Below, piece after piece: positions 41,539 through 51,155 of a stretch of 64,000 nucleotides of DNA (the first letter of the stretch is position 1; each line of letters starts with the position of its first letter). The notes under the pieces were generated by a model. That model saw only the letters and a program-made list of their open reading frames with translations, did not search any database and was not told the DNA's origin. The translations under genes and the position numbers were made by a program. The DNA lies in NCBI GenBank assembly GCA_963709995.1, contig CAVPYN010000017.1, forward strand, positions 62,001 through 126,000. Direction: 5' to 3'. Source of the stretch: JAUIIK01 sp963709995 (GTDB taxonomy: Bacteria; Chloroflexota; Chloroflexia; Thermomicrobiales; CFX8).

Positions 41539-43320
41539 TCAACCGGCAAGCTGTTCCGGATCGGGTACTAGTTCACCTGGGACGTCATTGCCGAGAATCA
41601 CGGTTATCCCGATTCTTCCACCTTCACTCACAATGGCCGACTTGGGAAGCCCGAGAAGCTCGGCGATATGCCTGGCCGTGCCGAGCTGTGATTGCGGCGC
41701 TTCTATCACCGACTTGATGTGTATCTCACTCGCATCGCTGGGCAGCACATCCTCGAAACCGGCGTCGTGGAGAATCCTGGTGCTGTTTCCGGCCAGCAGC
41801 GGGATGTCGGTGCCGTTCTGGACGACGACTGACACACTGAGATCGACCTCTTGATCTTCGCCGCCGACTGCGGCGCCGGTTGCCGAACTCACCGGAACGC
41901 CGAAGAACGCCTGCGTCTCCGCGATAACCGCATCCCACCGAGCGGAAACATAGTAGGCATCCCCCTGATACTCCGGAAGATGCTCGATCAGCAATCCCTC
42001 TTCCCAAAGATTTAGTTTGGCGATTGCGTCAGCGTCGATCCCACGCCCCAGGTTTGCGAGCGCAAGCATCTGATTGAAATCGAGATCGGTCCGAACCGTC
42101 TCCTGTACATTGCGAATAAGCTGAGGCGCCTGGGTAATCAGATCGCGAGAGATCGCCTGCTCCCTGATCGCCATAAGCACCTGCTGCTGGCGCTCCGAGC
42201 GCCCGAAGTCGCTATCCGCATGTCGGGTTCGAACATACTGTAGCGCCATTTCACCATCCATCTTCTGGAGTCCGCTGGCGAAGTAGATTCGCGTTACCCG
42301 CAGATCGTCCGTCGGATACAAGTCATCCATCAACTGCGTTTGGACATCGACCATGATGCCGCCGACGGTGTCAACGACCTTTTCAAACCCGTCGAAATCG
42401 ATCGTCGCGTAGTAGTGAATCGGGATGTCGAAATTCGCCTCGATCGTCTGCGCGACGAGCGTTGGACCGCCACCCTCGATTTCGTCATCGTTCGCCTCGC
42501 CAAGCGGGTAGGCGGCGTTGAACTTGTCCTCGCCAAATCCGGGGATATAGACGAGCAGATCGCGCGGAATGCTCATCATCGCAACTTCATTGGTCGCCGG
42601 GTTCACATTGACGACGATCGCCGTGTCGGAACGCGGCGGCAGATCTTCGCCCTCTCTGGCATCAACACCGAGCAGAATAATGTTTACCGGCTCGTCCTTA
42701 TCCCAATTGGGCAGAACCGCGTCCACCTGCGACGACGGCACCGGTTCCGGCGTTCCCTGTGGGTTCACCTGCCAGCGCTGCCGCTCCACGGGATCCTCGT
42801 GGATATCGCCATAGGCATCGATGCTGAGACGGACGATGTTCAAGACATAGGCGCTTGCGGCAACGACAAATAGAAGCGGAACTATCGTGGCGGCCAGGAT
42901 CCAGGTCCGCCGTCGCCTATACCACGGTTTCTTCTCCGCTGGTGGCCGCTTGCGGCGTGGCAGCGCCGCGGGCACTCCGGAGATGGACAGCGCGCGCCGT
43001 TGCTCGCCCTCCCGCTCGCCATGTCGCTGGACCTGTGACAACGCCGCCAATTGCTCGATACGTCGCACGTACTCTTCGAGCGACGGGGCCTGGTCGTCAC
43101 CAAGATCGATCGCGCCCGCGTGTGCCGCGACAGAATCCGCCGCGGACATTGAGGTGGAACGCTGAACGAGATCGGTCGGCTGAGTGGTTGTTACCGCGTC
43201 GAGCGGCGTCTCTGGCTGGGATGTCTCCGGTAGTGTGTGTGGACCGCGCGCGATTCGCAACGCCGGCGGAATGCGCCTACGCTGCTTCGCTCCCTTACGG
43301 CGATGGTACTTCCGAGGCAA
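41539..43320 (-). CDS. LytR-CpsA-Psr (LCP) family wall-polymer ligase with LytR_C domain
   Basis: The 593-residue protein has a long basic cytoplasmic N-terminus, one membrane helix near 137-160 (ILAATIVPLLFVVAASAYVL), then the LCP core. NIILLGVDAREGEDLPPRSDT, MMSIPRDLLVYIPG and LQYVRTRHADSDFGRSERQQ carry the Asp and Arg residues that hold Mg and polyprenyl pyrophosphate. The C-terminal LytR_C domain begins near DLSVSVVVQNGT. LCP enzymes transfer lipid-linked glycopolymers to peptidoglycan or protein. With the glycan operon at 47-53 kb this makes wall-glycan attachment a strong theme of the window. Confidence 0.92.
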   Translation of the reverse strand: MPRKYHRRKGAKQRRRIPPALRIARGPHTLPETSQPETPLDAVTTTQPTDLVQRSTSMSAADSVAAHAGAIDLGDDQAPSLEEYVRRIEQLAALSQVQRHGEREGEQRRALSISGVPAALPRRKRPPAEKKPWYRRRRTWILAATIVPLLFVVAASAYVLNIVRLSIDAYGDIHEDPVERQRWQVNPQGTPEPVPSSQVDAVLPNWDKDEPVNIILLGVDAREGEDLPPRSDTAIVVNVNPATNEVAMMSIPRDLLVYIPGFGEDKFNAAYPLGEANDDEIEGGGPTLVAQTIEANFDIPIHYYATIDFDGFEKVVDTVGGIMVDVQTQLMDDLYPTDDLRVTRIYFASGLQKMDGEMALQYVRTRHADSDFGRSERQQQVLMAIREQAISRDLITQAPQLIRNVQETVRTDLDFNQMLALANLGRGIDADAIAKLNLWEEGLLIEHLPEYQGDAYYVSARWDAVIAETQAFFGVPVSSATGAAVGGEDQEVDLSVSVVVQNGTDIPLLAGNSTRILHDAGFEDVLPSDASEIHIKSVIEAPQSQLGTARHIAELLGLPKSAIVSEGGRIGITVILGNDVPGELVPDPEQLAG

Positions 43321-43595
43321 TGGACTATCGCGCTCCTCGCCTGGCGCTTGTGACGGGACCTACTTGCCGGGGGCGACCGCCCCCCGCTTCGAACGGGGCA
43401 CGAATCCAGCTGACATCAAGACCTGCTACAGCCGAAGAGTATAGCAACATTGCCTTCCCTTGACGCACTGGCACAACTCGGTGAATACTGTACGTACGCA
43501 TTGCCGTTCTCTGGGCTACGATCAGGTCGCGTACAGATAAGCGCAATTCTGGCTGGATCGTAACGCGCCAGATCGACAGAAGGATAACGACAGAC

Positions 43596-44206
43596 ATGAT
43601 TATTGTCCGACCGAGACATTAAACGATACATTGACGACGGTTCGATACGGATCGACCCATTCCCTGATCTTGACTGACGCGCTCGGATCTTGCTCGATCG
43701 ACTTCAGGCTTGGCAATACCTTCATGGTATTTGAACATTCCTCCTATTCCTACATCGATCCGCGCCAGCCACAATCGATTGGTGAGGGTATGCGCACGAT
43801 CGAGATCGACGATGACGAGCGATTCATCATGCAGGCCGGAGATTTCGCGCTGGCATCGACAATCGAGACGCTCGAACTGTCTGATGATCTTGTCGCGCGT
43901 CTCGAGGGCCGCTCGTCGATAGCGAGACTTGGCATCACGGTGCACTCAACAGCCGCCGTTTTCGAGCCCGGCTGGCTCGGTACGGCGACGATGGAGCTGT
44001 CCAATCTCGGTAGAATGGCGGTCGCGCTCTATCCAGGGATGCGCATTTGCTCCTTCACCTTCGAACAACTCTCCAGCCCTGCGGAGGTCCCATATCGGGC
44101 TAAAGAGGGCAACAAGTACGCAGGGCAGATCCAACCGAGAGCGAGCGCGCTCTCAGGCGAAGTCTCGCAAGCTGGATCCGGCCGGGAGCTGAACGGTGCG
44201 CAGTAA
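43596..44206 (+). pseudogene. dcd: dCTP deaminase, N-terminus split by two single-base insertions
   Basis: From 43652 the frame is open and reads SCSIDFRLGNTFMVFEHSSY and the catalytic EGRSSIARLGITVHSTAAVF, ending QIQPRAS. This is a dCTP deaminase (dCTP to dUTP) with the SSxARxG and ITVHxTA motifs. The missing start is found in neighbouring frames: ATG at 43596, SDRDIKRYIDDGSIRIDPFP, then DALG. Single extra bases at about 43605 and 43672 would account for both breaks. The full protein would be about 200 residues, the normal length. Sequencing error is as likely as mutation. Confidence 0.82.
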
Positions 44207-44451
44207 GTCGTTGGCTAAACTCTATCTGCTGCCTACGCAACGCAATCTTGGAGCAATAGCCTCGCAAGTCTAGCGTGGTCCGAAGTCGTCGAGAGCGGCT
44301 GACGGTTCCGCAACGCCGCGCCAGCGCCCGGCGACGCCAGCATGGTCTCCTCGCGCTCAGGTCGAACGACGGCCAATGCGTCTGATGCGCCACGCCCGCG
44401 ATCTCTGGTAAAATTCAGCGATCTCCGATTCGGGCTTGGTATGATGTTTCC

Positions 44452-44704
44452 AACAGCGTTGACGGAGACGAGTAGTCGCTGTTCTGTCCGCCGTCCAGAG
44501 AGCCACCGGCTGGTGTGAGGTGGTCGTCGGATGCAGCGTGAAGACACTCCCGAGCGCGGATCTGAAAGTGACGAACGCAAGGGTCCACCGGTTGCCACCG
44601 TTATCCGGCCTCCGAGGTCGCCGCGCGCCATCCTCTGTAGCGGCGACAAAGTGTGGTGGCACCACGAACGCCCCCTTCGTCCACACGGCGAGGGGGTTTT
44701 GCGT
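44452..44704 (+). promoter_or_regulatory. T-box leader (tRNA-Asp sensing) of aspS
   Basis: The leader shows T-box landmarks in order. An AGTA element lies in the 5' side of stem I, AGAGAG and GGCTGGTGTGAGG form the distal loops, and the specifier context is GAA-GAC-A with triplet GAC at 44543-44545 (Asp codon). A TGGCACC box at 44657-44663 is followed by a terminator. The base after TGG is C, which pairs with G73, the discriminator of bacterial tRNA-Asp. Uncharged tRNA-Asp would stabilise the antiterminator and switch on the downstream aspartyl-tRNA synthetase. TATGAT at 44440 is a candidate -10. Confidence 0.87.
44670..44700 (+). terminator. T-box-controlled intrinsic terminator
   Basis: GCCCCCT pairs with AGGGGG across a loop and is followed by TTTT. 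It overlaps the region just after the TGGCACC box, as required for a switch between antiterminator and terminator. AGGAGGTG and the aspS ATG (44725) follow. Confidence 0.75.
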
Positions 44705-44724
44705 TTCGTGAGGAGGTGTCATCT

Positions 44725-46058
44725 ATGCAGGCTGTCGAGTTTCAGCTCCAGCTGAACCGCTGGCCCGCGATCTGGGCCACATCCCTTTCCGACCACGTCG
44801 GAGAAGCGGTTAAATCTTGCCGGTTGGCTGCATCGCTATCGCCAGCTGGGCAAAGATCAGTTTCCTGATTCTTCGAGATCGCAGCGGTCTCGCGCAGATC
44901 GTCGTTGACGATCCGCGAGATCCAGTCCGCGTCTTGGGCGACTTGGCAATGAGTCGGTTCTGGAAGTCAGCGGGATGGTTGCCGCCGAACCTCAGGCCCC
45001 GGGAGGCGTCGAGCTTCATCAACCGGATATCCGTGTTCTGTCGTGAGGTCGACGAGCAGCTACCGTTCGAGATCTTCGTGCCGGAATTGGCGCCCAGTTG
45101 CCGACAATCCTCGATCATGCCACTGTCGCGAACCGGCATCCTCAGCGCCGGGCGTCTACTTCGAGATCGCCAGCGGCCGTTGGCGAGGGGCTTCAGAGCG
45201 ACAATGTAACGCCAGGGCTTCACCGAGATCTTCTCACCGAAGCTCGTCGGTTCTGCGACCGAAAGTGGCTCGAATGTCTTCGCGATGAACTACTTCGGGC
45301 GCAGCGCCTATCTCGCACAAAGCCCGCAGTTCTACAAGCAGATGATGGTCGGCGTACACGAACGGGTCTTCGAAGTCGGGACCAGTCTTCCGGGCTGAGC
45401 CGCACGACACAGCTCGGCATCTCAACGAGTACGTCTCTCTCGACGCCGAAATGGGCTTCATACGGGACCACGTTGAGGTGATGCAGACGTTGCGTGAGCC
45501 ATTGCGGCATGGTTGAGGCGGTCACTGCTGCGCTGGGCATCAGTGCCGCCGACCGGGACCTAGACGTGCCGATGGTTCCCGCAGCAATTCCGGTCTTCAC
45601 TTTAGCCAGGCGCAATGGACGATCCTCGGAAAGTCTCCGGAACATGCGCACGACTCTGGCTCCCGCGGATGAGCGCGATCTGTGACGTTGGGCGGTTGAC
45701 GAGCACGCATCCGAGTGGCTCTTCGTCGTGGCTATCCGATGTCGAAACGCCCATTCTACACCCACCCCGATCCGGAGCAGACCCGGCTATTCGCGCGGGT
45801 TCGATTTACTCTTTCGCGGTCTGGAGTTCGTAACCGGCGGCCAGCGACACCACCTCTACTCCGAGTACAGTCGAGCGCTGGAAACAGGGCGGACTTGGCG
45901 AGGGAATGGAAGGCTACCTTGAAGCGTTCAAGTACGGTATGCCGCCTCATGGCGGCTTCGCTATCGGCCTCGAACGCTTCGTCGCTCGATTGACCGGGGT
46001 GACGAACGTCCGTGAGGTGACGTTATTCCCAAGGACAATGACGCGACTGGAGCCGTAA
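44725..46058 (+). pseudogene. aspS: Archaeal-type aspartyl-tRNA synthetase, many frameshifts
   Basis: Reading across frames gives an OB-fold start (KISFLILRDRSGLAQIVVDD) and the class II core. FTEIFSPKLVG, SAYLAQSPQFYKQMMV, FEVGPVFRAEPHDTARHLNEY (split here: motif 2 FRAE) and PPHGGFAIGLERFVARLTG (motif 3) are present, and the end is LFPR-MTRLEP. Total length (1334 bases) equals a normal archaeal/nondiscriminating AspRS of about 440 residues. Yet about ten one-base shifts occur, with almost no nonsense substitution. Because the T-box leader and AGGAGG site are pristine and the gene should be essential, I suspect consensus errors. Such enzymes charge tRNA-Asp and sometimes tRNA-Asn. Confidence 0.85.
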
Positions 46059-46178
46059 GAGCATCGTTCGCTGGAGCCGCCGGTTCGCTCCTCTGCTCCG
46101 ATGGCTGTAGCGCGGCAATTCGCTCGTGGAGAATAAAACCTGGAAAGGGACTCTGATGACAAGCGCGAGAATCATGAA

Positions 46179-46914
46179 ATGCCTGAGAACCAGCCAAGGC
46201 GAGTCCTTGTCTCGATGGCGCACCCGGATGACATCGAGTTTGGCTCAGGCGGCACGGTGGCCCGATGGGCAGCCGAGGGGCAGGAGGTCTTCTTCGTCCT
46301 TGGGACCAGTGGAGACAAAGGGAGTTCGAGATCCTGAGTACTATAGCGAGAAACTTATCGAGACGCGGAAGCAGGAACAACGCGCGGCGGCCAGAGTGCT
46401 CGGGGTGAAGGACGTCATGTTCCTGCGCTTCAAAGACGCGGAATTGCTCCCTGATCTCGCTCTCAGAAAAGAAATTACCCGGGCGATCCGGCACTTCAAG
46501 CCGGACGCGGTCGTCTGCCAGGATCCAGCGGCACGATACTTCGGCAACTACATCCAGCATCCGGACCACGTCGCGATGGGCGAAGCCACGCTAGCGGCAA
46601 TCTACCCCTCGGCGCGCGACCGGCTGACGTTCCCTGAACTGCTCGAAGACGGGTACGAACCTCACAAGGTGACCGAAATCTACGTTCGGACCGGCGACGA
46701 ACGCGCGGACCATTTCGTCGATGTCAGCGACTATCTCGAACTGAAAGCAGCCTCACTGCGAGAGCACAAGAGTCAGCTTGGTGATTGGGATCCGCTGGAG
46801 GCCGTGACCCGGTGGGCGCGAGATACGGCGGCCATCGCGCGCCATGTGCATTATCCCGGAGCGCAGGATATCCAACATGCCGAGTCCTACCGTTACATCA
46901 AAATGGGCAGATAG
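46179..46914 (+). pseudogene. PIG-L/LmbE-family deacetylase, one frameshift
   Basis: The ATG at 46179 opens a frame reading RRVLVSMAHPDDIEFGSGGT, with the zinc-binding HPDD of the family. About 50 codons later, near 46325, the frame changes and continues to the stop at 46914 through EYYSEKLIETRKQEQRAAAR, QHPDHVAMGEATLAA (the late zinc His) and AIARHVHYPGA. PIG-L enzymes remove N-acetyl groups from GlcNAc-containing lipids or small molecules. A single indel would restore a protein of about 245 residues. It lies just after aspS, within the frameshift-rich stretch, and beside the glycan operon. Confidence 0.85.
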
Positions 46915-46993
46915 CAGGTCCGGCCCGGACAACCAGCCATACGCTAGCGCCTCTCGAAGCATAGTCGGGCTGGCGCAGCAGCCGAAGCCGGCT

Positions 46994-47800
46994 TCAACTG
47001 GACTTACGGGCGACGGCTTCGATGTGCGGGAGGACTGCTGGCGGGAAAAACTCCAGCGGCAGTCGCTCCAGCACAGGGCGTAGCAGCTTGCCTCCCGGCA
47101 TCTTGACGATTTGCGCCTCCGTGAGCCGCGGGGGACGGAGCAAACGCATTTCCAGATCGTGCCGGTCCAGAGCATCGCGCAGCTCGCCGGGACTGAACAT
47201 CGACGGGTGCCAGAAGTAGCTGTCGTGTAACCCGCGCGCCCGATAATAGAGTTCCGCAACTCGCCGGTTAGGCGTCTTGATGAAATAGAGGCCGCCAGGC
47301 TTCAGGATGCGTGCCACACATGCGATGTGCTGATCAACTTCTGGCAGATGTTCGATCACATCGCTGCCGATGACGACATCAAACGTCCCTGGCCCGAAGG
47401 GCAGGGACGAAGCGTCCGCCAGTATCAAGTCCGCCTCCGGTACACGAAGCTGGATCTGGTCGATCGCCGATTCGGTGATGTCGCTCGCGGTGAGATCAGT
47501 GAAGCCCTCGTTGCGGAGTTCCTGGAGCAGGAACCCTCCGCCAGCGCCGACCTCCAGAATTGAGACATTGCGCGGCAGCCGGACCAGCATCGACAGCAGA
47601 GCAGCTGGCCGGTTATAGGCGCCAAATGTGTTGGAACGAGTAGGGTAGGCAAGATCCAGTTCTTCGTAGAATCGCTGGCGAACCTCGAATGGCACATCCC
47701 GATTGCGGTAGGCATCCGAGCATTCCCGGCACAAGAATGTGCGCCCATCGAATCGGCGGCCACAGAGCAGGCAGGAGCGCGTTGACCGCTCAACGACCAT
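46994..47800 (-). CDS. Class I SAM-dependent methyltransferase with N-terminal zinc ribbon
   Basis: Residues about 9-30 (CLLCGRRFDG, then LCREC) form a four-Cys zinc ribbon. The Rossmann methyltransferase core follows: ILEVGAGGGFLLQEL (motif I), DASSLPFGPGTFDVVIGSDV, IEHL and ILKPGGLYFIKTPN. This is typical of methyltransferases in polysaccharide and natural-product clusters. Last gene of a six-gene minus-strand operon, overlapping its predecessor by 11 bases, so the acceptor is probably a sugar or lipid-linked intermediate. Two-domain enzymes with this ribbon often act on deoxysugars. Confidence 0.87.
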   Translation of the reverse strand: MVVERSTRSCLLCGRRFDGRTFLCRECSDAYRNRDVPFEVRQRFYEELDLAYPTRSNTFGAYNRPAALLSMLVRLPRNVSILEVGAGGGFLLQELRNEGFTDLTASDITESAIDQIQLRVPEADLILADASSLPFGPGTFDVVIGSDVIEHLPEVDQHIACVARILKPGGLYFIKTPNRRVAELYYRARGLHDSYFWHPSMFSPGELRDALDRHDLEMRLLRPPRLTEAQIVKMPGGKLLRPVLERLPLEFFPPAVLPHIEAVARKSS

Positions 47801-48569
47801 TGGTCTCGTCTCCTTCCCGATTTCTCATTCGCACGACAATGTAGCCGCCGCCGGCAACCAGGAGACCAGCGTAGGTCACAAACAACAGGCGATCACCGAG
47901 CAACCCGCCCCGGACCGACTCACCAGCCTCGGAAAACACCGCGCGAACGTCGGTGGGTTGCTCGAATATGGTCATGAATCCCAGCGAGCCACTGAGTTGG
48001 ACCGGAGAGCCGCTCTCAACCTGCAGCTCTGCCGGGCTCCCGCCGTACGGCGCGCGTCCTGGAGTGAAGCCGTATTCCCAACCGCTCACGGGTGAACCGG
48101 GATAGATTTCGATCGCCATCGCCGAGCCAGCCGGTATCTCCGATTTCCACGGTATCACCACCCACTCTCCATCGAATTCAAGATCCGCAATCGGTCCTGA
48201 GATTTGGAGTGCCGGTTCCTCGAGACTTCTAACGACGACGGTGGATGCCCGATCGAAAACGAGCTCTGGTGACGGTCGAATTGCGACCCGGACTTCAATC
48301 AACTCGGAACTTCGAGCATCCTCGGGAAGGTTTTCGATTCTTTGCTCCAGCGCTAAAGTGTCCGTCGCCGGGTCATTCTCGACAACCGCTCCATATGCAG
48401 GGGCGACAGTGAAGTCCTGTCTGACCGATGTCTCAAGGGGTCGCCAGGTCACGCCGTCATAGTCATGCGGCAATGGGGATTGCATTCCGCTCGTCCGGGT
48501 GACGCAGCCAGAAGCAAGCGCGACGAACGCCGCCGCGAGCCCGATCGCCAGATAGATTCCGAACTTCAT
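47790..48569 (-). CDS. Membrane-anchored lipoprotein-like protein of glycan operon, unknown function
   Basis: The ATG at 48569 starts MKFGIYLAIGLAAAFVALAS followed by GCVT, a fair lipobox. The body (about 200 residues) is beta-rich (YDGVTWRPLETSVRQDFTV, VVIPWKSEIPAGSAMAIEIY). A C-terminal membrane helix (LLFVTYAGLLVAGGGYIVV) ends in RMRNREGDE. I do not recognise the family. It lies between a GT-C-type glycosyltransferase and a methyltransferase, overlapping the latter. The layout suggests an external beta domain held at both ends, perhaps a jelly-roll carbohydrate-binding accessory subunit; this is inference. Confidence 0.75.
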   Translation of the reverse strand: MKFGIYLAIGLAAAFVALASGCVTRTSGMQSPLPHDYDGVTWRPLETSVRQDFTVAPAYGAVVENDPATDTLALEQRIENLPEDARSSELIEVRVAIRPSPELVFDRASTVVVRSLEEPALQISGPIADLEFDGEWVVIPWKSEIPAGSAMAIEIYPGSPVSGWEYGFTPGRAPYGGSPAELQVESGSPVQLSGSLGFMTIFEQPTDVRAVFSEAGESVRGGLLGDRLLFVTYAGLLVAGGGYIVVRMRNREGDETNGR

Positions 48570-48597
48570 CGCTCCAGGCTTCAACAATATTCCAAGC

Positions 48598-49905
48598 CTA
48601 GTAGAACAACGGGACAAACCAGAGGACATAGAAAACGGCCGAGAGCCCAACAACCGCGACTCCGAGCTGCAACACTCCGGTTTCGCCTGCCAACCGCCGG
48701 AAGCCAGCGACGGTGAGCGTCACCACCGGCGGGATAACGCCCAGGAGCATCCTTCCATGGGGATGAGCGAGACCGGAATCATTTGCGATCCAGAGAGCGA
48801 TTAGCGTCCCCAGGACGAGCGTGCCGGTTAATGCAAGGCGCTGCCTGCCCTCCGGGGTTCGATGCCAGGGATTGCGCCCGGTGAACAATCCGATCAGACC
48901 AGCTGCCATGGCAAGCAGAAGAAAGATCCCGGTCAACCACTTGAGCCCACCGCCATCGTATGCGCCCCAGTAACTCGACCAGCTGTTCAGCCACACCTCC
49001 CCGACAAAACCGGCTGGGCCCAGCGGCTCGAAGGGAACGACCAGGTCGAGAAATGCGCTGGCGCCGGTAAGGTGTCCATAGCGCACTTCGTTCCAGATGG
49101 TTGCAGCGCCGAGCGAGAGAATGCCTGGCGCCAACGATGCCGCGAAAATGAGCGGCGTCCCCTGACGGCGATGGGCCAGGATTCCCAGCGCAACGATGGT
49201 CACCAGCAAGAGCACGGCGCCCTGGCCCTTGGAGATTATGGCGGCGCTGTTGAGGAGTCCGAGAAAGATTGCCTGGTCAACGCGACGGTCCTCAAGCAAC
49301 CTCGAAGCCATCAGAACGCCAGCTGCGAGCACCGCCCCGACCAGGAGATCATTGTTGACGCGCCCGGCCGATGCGGCCACCGATGGAATGGCGACCGAGA
49401 TGACAACCACCAATCCCCAGGTAATCGGTTGAGCCTGACGCATCCAGTCACGGGCGTATCCCCAGCAAATGCTGGCGAATCCAAGGATAAGGAAGAGTCC
49501 GAACAGCCTCGCCAACCGGAGTTCCCACCATGCGTCATCCGGTGCCAACCAGGTAATTGGCGCGACGAGGGCGTAGTACAGCGGTGGTTGATACCCCTCG
49601 TAGGAAAGGCCCTCGAGCCCGATCTGCGAAGGGTCGAGGGAAACTGGCGCTTCGATTCCGAACTTCGACCAACGATCAGTGGCAACCGCGCTTTCCAGGA
49701 TGCGAACCTGAATCGAATCATCAACTCGAGGAATCAATTGCTCGTCGGCCAGATACAGGGCGTAGCTCAGGTGCTGCTCCTCGTCAAAGAGATCCCACGC
49801 CGGGATTGTCAAGGCGTAGAGTGCGCCATGCATGACAGCGAACAGCAATACGGCGACAAAGATCGCACGGCCGCGCGTCCCGAGATCTGTGACCGGGTCA
49901 CGCAC
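48598..49905 (-). CDS. GT-C-fold membrane glycosyltransferase (PMT/ArnT-like)
   Basis: The protein (435 residues) has about ten hydrophobic segments. The first periplasmic loop contains IPAWDLFDEEQHLSYALYLA (the acidic DEE catalytic motif of GT-C enzymes) and YEGYQPPLYYALV, as in PMT/ArnT and DUF2142-like proteins. They transfer a sugar from a polyprenyl phosphate donor on the outer face. It overlaps the upstream mannosyltransferase-like gene by eight bases. Acceptor unknown. Confidence 0.82.
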   Translation of the reverse strand: MRDPVTDLGTRGRAIFVAVLLFAVMHGALYALTIPAWDLFDEEQHLSYALYLADEQLIPRVDDSIQVRILESAVATDRWSKFGIEAPVSLDPSQIGLEGLSYEGYQPPLYYALVAPITWLAPDDAWWELRLARLFGLFLILGFASICWGYARDWMRQAQPITWGLVVVISVAIPSVAASAGRVNNDLLVGAVLAAGVLMASRLLEDRRVDQAIFLGLLNSAAIISKGQGAVLLLVTIVALGILAHRRQGTPLIFAASLAPGILSLGAATIWNEVRYGHLTGASAFLDLVVPFEPLGPAGFVGEVWLNSWSSYWGAYDGGGLKWLTGIFLLLAMAAGLIGLFTGRNPWHRTPEGRQRLALTGTLVLGTLIALWIANDSGLAHPHGRMLLGVIPPVVTLTVAGFRRLAGETGVLQLGVAVVGLSAVFYVLWFVPLFY

Positions 49906-51154
49906 CGGGCTGCTTATCTCTCAGCGGCTGAATCAACTTCCAGATCATCCAGAATGAAATCGCGGTGAATAGCGAACGGAACACGCCAAAGAACTGCCTT
50001 GGCTCGATTCTGGCGGCGATCGCCTCGTACGGATCCGGAAGGCTCGCGACACGATCACCGATCGCCGGTCTCAATAGCTCCCAGGCCGTCCAGGACCCCC
50101 ACTGCATGAAGTAGACCAACAACGCCAGGATCTGGATTCCGTGATAGACGAGCATTCGATTGTTGGTGGCGATCGTCAGCGCAAGAAAGGGCACAATCCA
50201 GATCGACCAGTGCGGGTGAAAAAACGTCAGGGCAAAAAGCAGGAGAAACACCGCCGCGCCGGCTGTCGGGTACTCGGACGGCCTAAGGTCACGTTCGCTA
50301 ATCCAAAGCAGGCCAAGAATGTAGAAAACGGGGAAGAGAAAGATGAAATCGTCGAAGCGTAGCCGGATATCGGCATCCAACCAGTTCTGGAAGTGTTCGT
50401 GGGTGTTGAGTATCTCCAATGTCGGGCTCTCACCGGTAGCGGCAATGCCGAGCAATTCGACGCCGGCCCACAGACCGATGAGAATCGCGACCGCCGCGGC
50501 AAGCTGCCGCCTGGAGCGCCTGAATGCGATGAGATAATAGGGAGCCAGGACAATTGGAAAGAATCGCATCAGGGTCGCCAGACCCAGGAGCAAGAGGCCC
50601 ATGAGCCGTCCGGCATCGGTTGATCGGCGCGCGGCCAGAAGGGACAGAAGTACGAGCAGTATTGCCAGCACATCGTGGCGGCCGAACATTGCCGTTGCGT
50701 AAATCACAAGCGGATTGAGCAACCAGAATGCGGCAACCGCGAAACGTCGTGCCGGTTCGACGAGAAGCGTGAGCACGTATGCGCAGGCAAGGTCCGCGAC
50801 GACGTACGGCATCTTCATCAGGAAGATGGCCCGATGGACGTATTCGTATTCCATGAACCCCCGGTAATCGGCCATGCTTGCCCCGACGCCAGCCTCGGAC
50901 GCCGTCGGTGACCAGATCCCGGCACTATCCGGGAGCAAAGGGCGAATCATCAACAACCAGACATTATGAACAGTCTGCACCACGAGCTGGCCGGTCCAAC
51001 CAAACCACTCGCCGTCATAAGCAGCTTCAGCCGCTCGCGAGTAGATTTGGTACGCATCCATATGGAGTGTGAACGGCATAACGATCAGGCGGACGAGTAT
51101 CGCGACCGTCCAGAGAACCATCCAACGATTGCGCCTGAACATCGGGGGCGTCAT
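49898..51154 (-). CDS. GT87/PIG-M-like membrane mannosyltransferase
   Basis: Starting at 51154 (or the ATG at 51142), the roughly 418-residue polytopic protein has VRLIVMPFTLHMDAYQIYSR in its first loop, an HMD acidic pair typical of polyprenyl-phosphate-mannose-dependent enzymes. WLLNPLVIYATAMFGRHDVL, MRFFPIVLAPYYL and FFHPHWSIWIVPFLAL are further conserved-looking segments. It probably adds a mannose or related sugar to a lipid-linked glycan outside the membrane. An open frame continues upstream into the flippase-like gene but lacks membrane character. Confidence 0.82.
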   Translation of the reverse strand: MTPPMFRRNRWMVLWTVAILVRLIVMPFTLHMDAYQIYSRAAEAAYDGEWFGWTGQLVVQTVHNVWLLMIRPLLPDSAGIWSPTASEAGVGASMADYRGFMEYEYVHRAIFLMKMPYVVADLACAYVLTLLVEPARRFAVAAFWLLNPLVIYATAMFGRHDVLAILLVLLSLLAARRSTDAGRLMGLLLLGLATLMRFFPIVLAPYYLIAFRRSRRQLAAAVAILIGLWAGVELLGIAATGESPTLEILNTHEHFQNWLDADIRLRFDDFIFLFPVFYILGLLWISERDLRPSEYPTAGAAVFLLLFALTFFHPHWSIWIVPFLALTIATNNRMLVYHGIQILALLVYFMQWGSWTAWELLRPAIGDRVASLPDPYEAIAARIEPRQFFGVFRSLFTAISFWMIWKLIQPLRDKQPGA

Positions 51155-51155
51155 C

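Noticed and set aside
48862..49968. 368-codon plus-strand frame opposite the GT-C gene
   Set aside because: The minus strand encodes a coherent membrane protein with GT-C motifs; the plus frame is Gln/Arg-rich without a fold.
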